A stretch of DNA of 64,000 nt from contig JBKBKC010000003.1 of NCBI GenBank assembly GCA_046294265.1, positions 248,001 to 312,000 of the forward strand. The letters are read 5' to 3'. Position 1 is the first letter of the stretch, and each line of letters starts with the position of its first letter. Below, in pieces: positions 51,404-59,946 of this stretch. The position numbers and the translations under genes are program-made. The stretch is from JBKBKC01 sp046294265. Lineage in GTDB: Bacteria > Pseudomonadota > Alphaproteobacteria > Rhodobacterales > Rhodobacteraceae. The notes beneath the pieces were generated by a model. It saw only the letters and a program-made list of their open reading frames with translations. It was not told where the DNA came from and searched no databases.

Positions 51404-52813
51404 ATGTTCGGCTTTGAGGCCATCGAACTGGCGCGGATCCAGTTCGCCTTCACCGTGTCGTTCCACATCATCTTTCCGGCCTTTTCGATCGGGTTGGCGA
51501 GCTATCTCGCAGTCCTGAACGGCCTGCATCTGTGGACGGGGCGCGAGGTTTATCTGAAGCTGTTCAACTACTGGAAGACGATCTTTGCGGTCGCCTTCGG
51601 CATGGGCGTCGTGTCGGGCATCACGATGTCCTATCAGTTCGGCACCAACTGGTCGGTGTTCTCCGACAAGGCGGGGCCGGTGATCGGGCCCTTGATGGGC
51701 TATGAGGTGCTGTCGGCCTTTTTCCTGGAGGCGGGGTTCCTTGGCGTGATGCTGTTCGGTCGCCAGAAGGTGGGCGAACGGCTGCATTTCTTTGCCACGC
51801 TGATGGTCGCGGTCGGCACGCTGGGGTCGGCGTTCTGGATCCTGTCGGTCAACAGCTGGATGCAGACGCCGCAGGGCCATGCGATCAACGATGTGGGGCA
51901 GTTCGTGCCCGTGGACTGGTGGGCCATCGTGTTCAACCCGTCCTTCCCCTACCGCCTCGTGCACATGGTGCTGGCGGCCTATCTGACCACGGCGCTGGTC
52001 GTTGGCGCGGTCGGCGGCTGGCACCTCTTGCGCGACCGCGCCAACGCCGGGGCGCGCACGATGTTCTCCATGGCGATGGGGATGCTGATCGTGGTGGCGC
52101 CATTGCAAATCATCGCTGGCGATTTCCACGGGCTGAACACGCTGGAACATCAACCCGCCAAGATCGCCGCGATGGAGGGGCATTTCGAACCCCATCCCGA
52201 AGGCCGCGCGCCGCTGATCCTGTTTGGCCTGCCCAATGCCGCCGAAGAGCGCGTGGATTACGCGGTCAAGATCCCCTATCTTTCGTCCCTGATCCTGACC
52301 CACGACCTGACCTCGCCCCTGCCGGGCCTCACGGATTTCCCGCCCGAAGAGCGTCCTCCGGTGGCCATCGTGTTCTGGTCGTTCCGGGTGATGGTGGCGC
52401 TTGGGTTCGCGATGCTGGGGCTTGGCCTCTGGGCCAACGTCCTGCGCTGGCGCGGCCGGATGTATGACCAGCCCTGGCTGCACCGCGCGGCGATTGCCAT
52501 GGGCCCGGCGGGGTTTGTTGCGGTGCTGGCAGGCTGGATCACCACCGAGGTGGGCCGGCAGCCCTGGACGGTCTATGGCCTTCTGTCCACCGCCAACAGC
52601 GTGGCGCCTGTCGAGGCGGCGGCGGTCGGATCATCGCTCATCGCCTTCATCCTCGTCTATTTCACGCTGTTCGGCGCGGGCACCTTCTACATCCTGCGGC
52701 TGATGAACAAGGCGCCCGGCGATGCCATCCCGATCGCCGACATCGGCCCGACGCGCACCGCGGGCGTGACGCCTGCGCCTGCGGTCAACGACAAATTCAT
52801 CCCGGCGGAGTGA
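51404..52813 (+). CDS. cydA: Cytochrome bd-type quinol oxidase subunit I (short Q-loop, CIO type)
   Basis: A 469-residue membrane subunit with nine or so helices. Heme-ligand histidine H21 lies in FTVSFHIIFPAF, and the GRQPW motif in WITTEVGRQPWTVYG. The loop between helices 6 and 7 (EHQPAKIAAMEGHFEPHPEG) is short, as in cyanide-insensitive oxidases. Such oxidases resist sulfide, cyanide and NO. ATG 51404 follows AAGG. The next gene (cydB) is frameshifted, so the complex may not assemble. Confidence 0.92.
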   Translation: MFGFEAIELARIQFAFTVSFHIIFPAFSIGLASYLAVLNGLHLWTGREVYLKLFNYWKTIFAVAFGMGVVSGITMSYQFGTNWSVFSDKAGPVIGPLMGYEVLSAFFLEAGFLGVMLFGRQKVGERLHFFATLMVAVGTLGSAFWILSVNSWMQTPQGHAINDVGQFVPVDWWAIVFNPSFPYRLVHMVLAAYLTTALVVGAVGGWHLLRDRANAGARTMFSMAMGMLIVVAPLQIIAGDFHGLNTLEHQPAKIAAMEGHFEPHPEGRAPLILFGLPNAAEERVDYAVKIPYLSSLILTHDLTSPLPGLTDFPPEERPPVAIVFWSFRVMVALGFAMLGLGLWANVLRWRGRMYDQPWLHRAAIAMGPAGFVAVLAGWITTEVGRQPWTVYGLLSTANSVAPVEAAAVGSSLIAFILVYFTLFGAGTFYILRLMNKAPGDAIPIADIGPTRTAGVTPAPAVNDKFIPAE

Positions 52814-52819
52814 CCTGAC

Positions 52820-53823
52820 ATGATCTTCGATCTTCCCTTCATCTGGACCGGCTGATCGCCTTTGCCATCCTCGCCTATGTCGTGCTCGACGGGTTCGACC
52901 TGGGCGTGGGCATCCTCTTTCCGCTGATGCCCGGCGAGGCGGGCAAGGATCTGGCGATGAACACCGTCGCCCCGGTCTGGGACGGCAACGAGACCTGGCT
53001 GGTGTTGGGCGGCGGGGGCCTGTTCGCGGTGTTTCCGCTGGCCTATGCGGTGGTCATGCCCGCACTTTATGTCCCCATCATCGTCATGCTCTTGGCGCTG
53101 GTGTTCCGCGGCGTGGCGTTCGAATTCCGCTGGCGCACCAAGCGGGGCAAGTTCCTGTGGGACCTGTCGTTCTTTGGCGGCAGCGTGACGGCGGCCTTTG
53201 CCCAAGGGGTGGCCCTTGGGGCGCTGGTGCAGGGGATCGCGGTCGAGGGGCGCGCCTATGCGGGCGGCCACTGGGACTGGCTGACGCCGTTTTCCATCCT
53301 GACGGGTGTGGCGCTGGTGGCGGGATACGCGATGCTCGGTGCCACCTGGCTGGTGATGAAGGCCGATGGCCCGGTGCGCGCCACATCACATCGGCTGGCG
53401 CTGTGGCTGGGCGGGGCGACGCTCGCGCTGGTGGGGCTGGTCAGCGTGATCACACCGTTCCTGAACCCGCTCTACCTCGAACGCTGGTTCACCTTTCCCA
53501 ACGCGCTGTTTACGGCGTTGGTTCCGGTGTCGATCCTGATCGCGGCCTATCTGTTCCTCAGGGGCCTGCGCGAAAACCGCGATGCCTGGCCGTTCCTGTC
53601 GGCATTGGCGCTGTTTGTCCTCAGCTTCATCGGGCTTGGGATCAGTTTCTATCCCTACATGGTGCCGCCCTCACTGACGATCTGGGACGTGGCCGCGCCG
53701 GATGAAAGCCTGTGGTTCCTGCTGGTCGGTGCGATGGTTCTTGTGCCGATGATCCTCGCCTATACCGGCTATGCCTACTGGGTGTTTCGCGGCAAGGCCG
53801 ATCCGGCCGGGGGGTATCACTGA
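52820..53823 (+). pseudogene. cydB: Cytochrome bd oxidase subunit II, frameshifted near its start
   Basis: From ATG 52820 the frame reads MIFDLPFIWTG and then TGA. The normal continuation (LIAFAILAYVVLDGFDLGVG) is intact in the next frame from CTG 52852 to the stop at 53823. A single missing base (expected GGC-CTG, found GGCTG) at 52848-52852 explains both. Everything downstream is intact (313 codons from GTG 52882), with DGNETWLVLGGGGLFAVFP and SFIGLGISFYPYM. This could be real inactivation or a sequencing error. Confidence 0.87.
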
Positions 53824-53927
53824 TGCCCGACGCCTTGCGCAAGGTGCTGTGGTTCGCCGCCCTCTGGCTTGGCGGCGTGACCATGGTTTTCGTTACCGCG
53901 TTGATCATCCGTGCGATGATCTTCTGA
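53823..53927 (+). CDS. DUF2474-like small membrane protein (CydX-type)
   Basis: A 34-residue single-helix protein starting at ATG 53823, which overlaps the cydB stop by one base. The sequence MPDALRKVLWFAALWLGGVT followed by MVFVTALIIRAMIF matches the DUF2474 peptides coded after cydAB in alphaproteobacteria. These small subunits stabilise bd-type oxidases. Confidence 0.78.
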   Translation: MPDALRKVLWFAALWLGGVTMVFVTALIIRAMIF

Positions 53928-53961
53928 TCACCTCAAGCCTCAGTTAACCCCCGGAGAGAAG

Positions 53962-54396
53962 ATGAAAAAGTTCCTCGCTGCCACCGCCCTGTCCCTCGCC
54001 GCCGCCCTTCCGGCCGCGGCCGAGGGCCACCGCAACCTCGTCACCATCCTGACCGCCCCGGAACCGCAAACCCAGCTGATGGCCATGGTCCTGACGCTGA
54101 ACGCGGTGCAACAGGGCGCCACGGCGCAGATCCTGCTCTGCGGCCCGGCGGGTGACATCGGGCTGAAGGATGCCCCCGCCACCGCGACCGCCGGCCAGCC
54201 GCCCCGCGACGCAAGCCCCCAGGGCCTGATGCGCATGATGATGACCCAGCACAACGTGAAGGTCGAGGTCTGCGCGATCTACCTGCCCGGCAAGGGGGCT
54301 GATGCCTCGGTTCTGGTCGACGGCGTCACCGCCGCTGCCCCGGATGCCATGTCGCGCGCGATCATGGCGGACGACACCACCGTCATGAGTTTCTGA
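53962..54396 (+). CDS. Exported DsrE-family protein
   Basis: A 144-residue protein with a signal peptide (FLAATALSLAAALPAAAE). The mature part is DsrE-like: NLVTILTAPEPQTQLMAMVL, an ILLCGPAGDIGLKDA block with Cys, and KVEVCAIYLPGKGAD with a second Cys. DsrE-like proteins handle protein-bound sulfur. It follows the cytochrome bd genes by 34 bases and precedes a strong terminator. Confidence 0.82.
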   Translation: MKKFLAATALSLAAALPAAAEGHRNLVTILTAPEPQTQLMAMVLTLNAVQQGATAQILLCGPAGDIGLKDAPATATAGQPPRDASPQGLMRMMMTQHNVKVEVCAIYLPGKGADASVLVDGVTAAAPDAMSRAIMADDTTVMSF

Positions 54397-54405
54397 CGTC
54401 GAAGA

Positions 54406-54440
54406 TTGCCCCGCAGGACATAACTGCGGGGCAACCTTTC
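54406..54440 (+). terminator. Rho-independent terminator of the cyd/DsrE unit
   Basis: A perfect 11-bp stem (TTGCCCCGCAG/CTGCGGGGCAA) with a 7-base loop is followed by CCTTTCC. It lies 10 bases after the DsrE-like stop. Confidence 0.88.
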
Positions 54441-54564
54441 CATCAACGGTGTTTCCGCCCAGAATATTCACAGACGTAGAGAGAGGGCTGCGGAAATCTG
54501 AACGGCCTGGACAGGTGGATTTTCCGAGCAACGGCGGCATGATGCTGCAAGCGAGGAGAAGACC

Positions 54565-54612
54565 ATGGCAAGACGACCACGCCGGAATCACAGCCCGGCA
54601 TGCAAGGTGTGA
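54565..54612 (+). pseudogene. IS3-family orfA start fragment
   Basis: MARRPRRNHSPACKV then stop. This is the conserved opening of IS3-family transposase A proteins. GAGGAGAAGACC precedes it as a ribosome binding site. Only 15 codons remain. Confidence 0.55.
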
Positions 54613-54657
54613 GGAGGATCAGAAAACGATCCGGGTGGGGCTGTTGAGGAAGTCGTT

Positions 54658-55346
54658 TCAGAACGATCCTTGGTCTGGTCGGGCTGGGCGGTTTTCAATG
54701 CTCGAACAGACCAGCAGCATCAGGGCCGCAGCGAGGTTCTTGAGGTTCAGTGCGATGGCGGTCAGCAGGGCCTGGATCTTCATATTTTCGGGCTTCCTCC
54801 GGATGGTTCGTGCCAGGCTGTGGAGCGTCTTTGCCGTGCCGTGCGCTCCTTCGACCTGCCATCTGTGACGGGTGTGGATCGCGCGTTCGTCAGCCCCCCG
54901 AGCGGCTCGTTTGCGTCAAGCGCGTGAGGCATGGCTGCGTGGTTTTTCACGATGTGCACCCGGCGGGATGGGGTGCCCCGCGGCAGACACTGTGCCTTGA
55001 GGGCACAACCTGCGCAGTCGCGCCGGTCTGCGCGATACCATCGGCCCGATATCGTGCTGTTTCTGGCGGCAAGCCGCATCTTTGCCGGCCACCGGACCAC
55101 ATCGTGATGGCGATCGAACTTGAACCGCTCGGTTGGAAAGCCTTGCGCGCCCTGACGCCGGGGGGAACGAAGAGGCGGGACGACGGCTTGGATCCGGCGA
55201 TCTTGAAGGGCGGCGTAGACCCGCCCCACGCCATAGATCGTATCCGCCGTGATCCGGGCCGGGGCAACCCCGAGGCTATCTTCGATGGCGTCGAGCCGCG
55301 CCTCCGACCGGCCCGTGTCGTGCGCGTCACCGGTCACGATGTCCAC
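54658..55346 (-). pseudogene. IS1182-family transposase, C-terminal half, frameshifted
   Basis: The first part reads DIVTGDAHDTGRSEARLDAI, ITADTIYGVGRVYAALQDRR, and the zinc-binding-like RRDCAGCALKAQCLPRG. It then shifts frame near 54890-54900 (a G-run) and continues ERAIHTRHRWQVEGAHGTAK and NMKIQALLTAIALNLKNLAA to its stop at 54658. The N-terminal half is absent. Clearly inactive. Confidence 0.8.
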
Positions 55347-55380
55347 GTCAGGAGCTATGCTTGAGTTTGGGTGACGCGGC

Positions 55381-55578
55381 CTGATCAAGCATAGCTCCGA
55401 CGACCAAGACCAATCGCGAAATCACCTCGCCAACTTTATCAGTGCCTACAATTTCGGGCGAAGGCTGAAGACCCTCAAACGCCTCACGCCCTACGAGTTC
55501 ATCTGCAAACAATGCACAATCGAACCCGAAAGGTTCGCCCTGACCTCGATCCATCAACTGCCGGCACGGAACACCTAG
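55381..55578 (+). pseudogene. IS481-family transposase, C-terminal fragment
   Basis: From about 55405: SRNHLANFISAYNFGRRLKT, then LKRLTPYEFICKQCTIEPER and the end IHQLPARNT. This is the usual ending of IS481/IS3-type rve transposases. It abuts the IS1182 remnant head to head. The rest of the element is missing. Confidence 0.78.
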
Positions 55579-55623
55579 GCGATTATGAGCAATATCATGG
55601 CTTTATGATCGCGCCGTCTTGGC

Positions 55624-55863
55624 TCAGGCGATCCGATCCGGATCGATCGGCGCGGCCTGTTCAGCCTCGTGACGCTGGGCCGCGTCGGGCGGGTCGCGGC
55701 GGGCATTGGCAATCGCCACGAAGAGCGCGCGGGCGACGGCTGCCACTTCGTCAGCCCCGGCGCTGGTCAAGTCGGCGTCACGGACGGCGATGGCTTCGCC
55801 CAGATCGGTCAGGGCATAGATCGTGGCGAATTCCGCCTCGGTCGGGTCGCAGGTGATTGTGTC
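55624..55863 (-). other. Open coding-like stretch without a start codon
   Basis: On the reverse strand this region reads TITCDPTEAEFATIYALTDL, GEAIAVRDADLTSAGADEV and AAVARALFVAIANARRDPPD, ending at TGA 55624-55626. GC at third codon positions and residue usage look like real protein. No start codon is visible in frame before it overlaps the arsenical-transporter gene (55886-56842). It may be the tail of a lost gene or a coupled frame. 55579-55623 holds nothing else. Confidence 0.4.
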
Positions 55864-55885
55864 GCGATCATCGGGGCTGAGGCCA

Positions 55886-56842
55886 TCACCGATCCGGCAG
55901 AAGCCTTGGCACCGCCTTCAAATAGATCAGCACGCCGAGCAATTCGACCAGCGACTGGAACACGATGACCACGATGGCCAGTCGCCATTCCTGCGTCAGC
56001 GCCAGCGCGAGGGGCAGGACGACAAAGGAATTCCGCGTCCCGAGGCTGAAAACCAGCGCCCGCCCCGACCGCGCGGGCAGTCGAAACACCCGTGCCAGCA
56101 CCAGCCCCGCGATCAGTGCCAGCACCAGGAAGCCGATGAAAACCCCTGCCACCTGCGGCAGGATCGGCAGGGACTCTGCCACTGCCTGCACCTGGCTGGC
56201 CGAAATCAGGAAGACGACCAGCGCCAGAAGCGGCACCGGAAACCATGCAAATCGCTCGATTGCGGCATCGCGCCCGGGACGCGCAGCTACCCAACGCTCC
56301 AGCACCCACGCCGCCGCCAGAGGGGCTGCGATCAAGGTGAGAAAGACGGTGATGATCGGCCCGGCCGCAAAAATCTGAAGGAAGGCCTGCCCCATGAAAA
56401 GCCACAGATAGATCGGCAACAACAGCATCTGAACGATCAGGTTGACTGGCGTGGCGGCAATCGCGCGACCCGTATCGCCGCCGGACAGGTGGGTGAAGGT
56501 AATATACCAGTCGGTGCAGGGCACCAGCAGCACCAGAAGAACCCCCAGCCGCACGGCAGGGTCCGCGGGAAGGAACAGCAGCAACCCTGCCACGAGCACC
56601 GGCACAACCAGAAAATTACCTGCCAGTATGGCCCCCATGAAGCGCAGGTCGCGAAAAGCCTCGGGCAGATGGATCAGCGGCACTTGCGTAAAGGTGGTGA
56701 AGAGCAGAAGCCCAAGAACCGGCCAGAGTGCCGTCTCGAAAACGTCCGCCGTCTCACCCATGGCCGAGCCGAGCATCAGACCAATCAGGATCGCTGACAG
56801 GTAAATCCAGATCTGCAGGCGTTCCAGCGTGATGCGTGTCAT
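55886..56842 (-). CDS. Arsenical-resistance/bile-acid:sodium symporter superfamily transporter
   Basis: A 318-residue protein with about ten helices. Features such as LVLLVPCTDWYITFTHLSGG and RALVFSLGTRNSFVVLPLAL match the ArsB/Acr3-like branch of the BASS superfamily often annotated as arsenic resistance protein. The cysteine in PCTDW sits where Acr3 has its key cysteine. No arsR or arsC is nearby, so the substrate is uncertain. Confidence 0.8.
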   Translation of the reverse strand: MTRITLERLQIWIYLSAILIGLMLGSAMGETADVFETALWPVLGLLLFTTFTQVPLIHLPEAFRDLRFMGAILAGNFLVVPVLVAGLLLFLPADPAVRLGVLLVLLVPCTDWYITFTHLSGGDTGRAIAATPVNLIVQMLLLPIYLWLFMGQAFLQIFAAGPIITVFLTLIAAPLAAAWVLERWVAARPGRDAAIERFAWFPVPLLALVVFLISASQVQAVAESLPILPQVAGVFIGFLVLALIAGLVLARVFRLPARSGRALVFSLGTRNSFVVLPLALALTQEWRLAIVVIVFQSLVELLGVLIYLKAVPRLLPDR

Positions 56843-56929
56843 CTTGATCCTGTCTCAAAGTTACAAAGGTCGTATACCAATTTCTTAAATGGAGGCCATT
56901 GCCTTCCTGTTCAAAGAACGCCCGGTCCC

Positions 56930-57127
56930 ATGAACAGTCCCGACCCGAATTCGTCTGCCTTGGGCGACACCAATCCCCCGAAACGCTGGTTCAACCGCAC
57001 CGTTGCCGGGGCCGGGCTGACCTCGGCGCTGGGGGATTTCTGCGATGAGACGACCACAGTGATCCTGCCGGGGGTTCTGGCGGTGCTGGGGGTGTGGACC
57101 TGCACCGGTTTCGTTCCGGTCTTTTGA
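56930..57127 (+). pseudogene. MFS transporter, N-terminal fragment
   Basis: About 50 residues (RTVAGAGLTSALGDFCDETT, TVILPGVLAVLGV) are the start of an MFS permease, then similarity is lost at GVWTCTGF, where an insertion-sequence end begins. Total 65 codons against ~400 expected. It is divergent from the arsenical-type transporter. Confidence 0.68.
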
Positions 57128-57157
57128 GAGCAGTATTCGCCATCAAGGAGACCGGCT

Positions 57158-57319
57158 ATGGCAGCGATACACAGCGACGAGTTCCAGCGGGATGCGGTTC
57201 GCATCGCGCACGCCAGAGGCCTGACACGGCATCAGGGCAAGACCGCCGAAGACATCGCCCGTGAACGCCGCGCGCTTGATGCACTCGATGCACTCGATGA
57301 AATCAGGGGAAATCGGTAG
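57158..57319 (+). pseudogene. Chimeric small frame starting with an IS3-family orfA N-terminus
   Basis: ATG 57158 has a strong AAGGAG 7 bases upstream. The first 24 residues (MAAIHSDEFQRDAVRIAHAR plus GLTR) are an IS3 orfA start. After that the sequence switches to unrelated HQGKTAEDIARERRALDALD and stops at 53 residues. This looks like a decayed element whose ribosome binding site survives. Confidence 0.6.
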
Positions 57320-57342
57320 CAAGTGTCAGACTCGGAACAGAA

Positions 57343-57780
57343 CACCTAGCGACGACAACGACGGTCGTGGTCCATCCATGCTGGACAATGTGACAAACCC
57401 GAACCCGCGCCCAGACATGATGTATGAATGGCGGGGGCACCAGTCCCCTCCAAAGGGTTGGCGCTATTCATTCGAAACGATGACACGGCTCGATACCGAT
57501 GGTCGGGTTTGGTATCCAAGAGGCGCAGCAGGCCAGCCAGACACTTCGAAACGGCCACGACCAAATCGATACCTTCATGAGCAGGAAGGCGGCGTGATGG
57601 GCACCGTCCGGACCGACATTGCTCCCCTCAGCTCCCAAACCCAAGAACGCCTCGGCCACCCACCCAAAAACCCGCGGCCCTGCCGGAGCGCATCCTCAAT
57701 GCCTCCTCCAGCCCCGGCGATGTGGTGCCCGACCCGGTCTGCGGCTGCGCGACCGCGCCGTGCGCCTGCCTGCCCGCCGC
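57343..57780 (+). pseudogene. DNA methyltransferase, C-terminal fragment
   Basis: Reads DDNDGRGPSMLDNVTNPNPR, MMYEWRGHQSPPKGWRYSFE, TDGRVWYPRGAAGQPDTSKR and SQTQERLGHPPKNP. This is the C-terminal region of the same family of DNA methyltransferases whose N-terminal piece lies at 45461. A frameshift near 57665-57675 is needed to reach ALPERILNASSSPGDVVPDP followed by VCGCATA, a damaged version of the SAM-binding DPFCGCGTT motif. 57781-57939 holds nothing recognisable. Confidence 0.78.
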
Positions 57781-57939
57781 GATGACGGACTCAAGCGCGC
57801 GGCGAAGGAGGAGGACACAAGGGCGCAGGGGCGGCTGGACCTGTAGCGGGCCACCCGCCCTTGCAGCCCCCCGGACGCGACACTAAGACTCTGGCAACAC
57901 ACCGGCGATATTCCCCGAGCATGACATGAGGCAGGCCAG

Positions 57940-58572
57940 ATGCGCGATCCCGTCGATCACTACATGAATACCCTGGTCCCGATGGTGGTCGAACAGACCA
58001 GCCGGGGCGAGCGGGCCTATGACATCTTTTCGCGGATGCTCAAGGAGCGCATCATCTTTCTGGGCGGTCCGGTGCATGACGGCATGTCCAGCCTGATCTG
58101 CGCACAGCTGCTGTTTCTGGAGGCGGAGAATCCGTCCAAGGAGATCAGCATGTACATCAACAGCCCCGGCGGCGTGGTGACGAGCGGTCTGTCGATCTAT
58201 GACACGATGCAATACATCAAACCGAAGGTCAGCACGCTGGTCATCGGGCAGGCGGCCTCGATGGGGTCCTTGCTGCTGACGGCGGGGGAAAAGGGGATGC
58301 GCTTCAGCCTGCCCAACAGCCGGGTGATGGTGCACCAGCCTTCGGGCGGCTATCAGGGGCAGGCGACCGACATCCTGATCCACGCGCGCGAGACGGAAAA
58401 GCTCAAGCGGCGGCTGAACGAGATCTACGTCCACCATACCGGCCAGTCGCTGGAAACGGTGGAGGCGGCGCTGGAGCGCGACAACTTCATGTCGGCCGAG
58501 GATGCCAAGGCCTGGGGCCTGATCGACGAGATTCTGGCTCCGCGCGGCAAGGCCGACGACACGGCCAAGTAA
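57940..58572 (+). CDS. clpP: ATP-dependent Clp protease proteolytic subunit
   Basis: A 210-residue serine protease forming the ClpP barrel. The triad is S107 (GQAASMGSLLL), H132 (RVMVHQPSGGYQG) and D181 (ERDNFMSAEDAK). It lies directly upstream of its unfoldase clpX, the usual order. It marks the right border of the accessory island. Confidence 0.96.
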   Translation: MRDPVDHYMNTLVPMVVEQTSRGERAYDIFSRMLKERIIFLGGPVHDGMSSLICAQLLFLEAENPSKEISMYINSPGGVVTSGLSIYDTMQYIKPKVSTLVIGQAASMGSLLLTAGEKGMRFSLPNSRVMVHQPSGGYQGQATDILIHARETEKLKRRLNEIYVHHTGQSLETVEAALERDNFMSAEDAKAWGLIDEILAPRGKADDTAK

Positions 58573-58582
58573 CAAGGGCATG

Positions 58583-58612
58583 GCGGGCGGCGGTTTTCGC
58601 CGCCCGCATTTC
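58583..58612 (+). terminator. Hairpin between clpP and clpX
   Basis: GCGGGCGGCG (58583-58592) and CGCCGCCCGC (58598-58607) form a 10-bp stem with a 5-base loop, followed by ATTTCG. It may partly end clpP transcription so that clpX is also expressed from its own promoter. Confidence 0.68.
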
Positions 58613-58670
58613 GCATTGTGGCCGGTCCGGGTTTGGCCTAGGCTTTCCACGCGACGAACAGAGGTCAGGC

Positions 58671-59936
58671 ATGGCAACGAATTCCGGTGGCGACAGCAAG
58701 AACACGCTGTACTGTTCCTTTTGCGGCAAAAGCCAGCATGAGGTCAGGAAGCTGATCGCGGGCCCCACGGTGTTCATCTGCGACGAATGCGTTGAACTCT
58801 GCATGGACATCATCCGCGAAGAGACCAAGACGACGGGCCTGAAATCCACCGACGGGGTTCCCACGCCGCGCGACATCTGCAAGGTGCTGGATGACTATGT
58901 GATCGGGCAGGTTCATGCCAAGCGGGTGCTCTCGGTCGCGGTGCACAACCATTACAAGCGGCTGAACCATTCGTCGAAGTCGGATATCGAACTGTCGAAG
59001 TCGAACATCCTGCTGATCGGCCCCACGGGCTGCGGCAAGACCCTTCTGGCGCAGACGCTGGCGCGGATCCTCGATGTGCCCTTCACCATGGCCGATGCCA
59101 CCACGCTGACCGAAGCGGGCTATGTCGGCGAGGATGTGGAAAACATCATCCTCAAGCTGTTGCAGGCCAGCGAATACAATGTCGAACGCGCGCAGCGCGG
59201 GATCGTCTATATCGACGAGGTGGACAAGATCACCCGCAAGTCGGACAACCCTTCGATCACCCGCGACGTGTCGGGCGAGGGCGTGCAGCAGGCGCTGTTG
59301 AAGATCATGGAGGGCACGGTGGCGAGCGTGCCGCCGCAGGGCGGACGCAAGCACCCGCAGCAGGAATTCCTTCAGGTCGATACGACCAACATCCTGTTCA
59401 TCTGCGGCGGCGCCTTTGCGGGCCTGGAAAAGATCATCGCGCAGCGCAACAAGGGCTCGGCCATCGGCTTTGGCGCGCAGGTCAAGGATCCGGATGCGCG
59501 CGGCGTTGGTGAGCTTTTCGGCGAGCTGGAGCCGGAGGATCTGCTGAAATTCGGGCTGATCCCCGAATTCGTCGGCCGCCTGCCCGTCATCGCCACGCTG
59601 ACCGATCTGGATGAGGCGGCGCTGGTGCAGATCCTGACCGAGCCGAAGAATGCGCTGGTGAAACAGTATCAGCGCCTGTTCGACATCGAAGGCGTGCACC
59701 TGACCTTTACCACCGACGCCATGTCCGCCATCGCCAAGCGCGCGATCAAGCGCAAGACGGGCGCGCGCGGCCTGCGGTCGATCATGGAAGATATCCTTCT
59801 GGATACCATGTTCGAGATGCCGGGCATGGACGGCGTGCACGAGGTGGTGGTGAATGAGGAAGTCGTGCAGGGCAAGGCCAAGCCGCTGGTCGTTCATGCC
59901 GATGGCGGCAAGAAGAAAACCGTGGCCAGCGCCTGA
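58671..59936 (+). CDS. clpX: ATP-dependent Clp protease unfoldase ClpX
   Basis: A 421-residue AAA+ unfoldase. Zinc-finger cysteines C15, C18, C37 and C40 (LYCSFCGKSQHEVR, then VFICDECVELC). Walker A is LIGPTGCGKTLLAQ; Walker B and the sensor include IVYIDEVDKITRKSDN; the pore-region motif GYVGEDVENIILK is present. Typical length. Confidence 0.97.
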   Translation: MATNSGGDSKNTLYCSFCGKSQHEVRKLIAGPTVFICDECVELCMDIIREETKTTGLKSTDGVPTPRDICKVLDDYVIGQVHAKRVLSVAVHNHYKRLNHSSKSDIELSKSNILLIGPTGCGKTLLAQTLARILDVPFTMADATTLTEAGYVGEDVENIILKLLQASEYNVERAQRGIVYIDEVDKITRKSDNPSITRDVSGEGVQQALLKIMEGTVASVPPQGGRKHPQQEFLQVDTTNILFICGGAFAGLEKIIAQRNKGSAIGFGAQVKDPDARGVGELFGELEPEDLLKFGLIPEFVGRLPVIATLTDLDEAALVQILTEPKNALVKQYQRLFDIEGVHLTFTTDAMSAIAKRAIKRKTGARGLRSIMEDILLDTMFEMPGMDGVHEVVVNEEVVQGKAKPLVVHADGGKKKTVASA

Positions 59937-59946
59937 GGGGGCCTTG

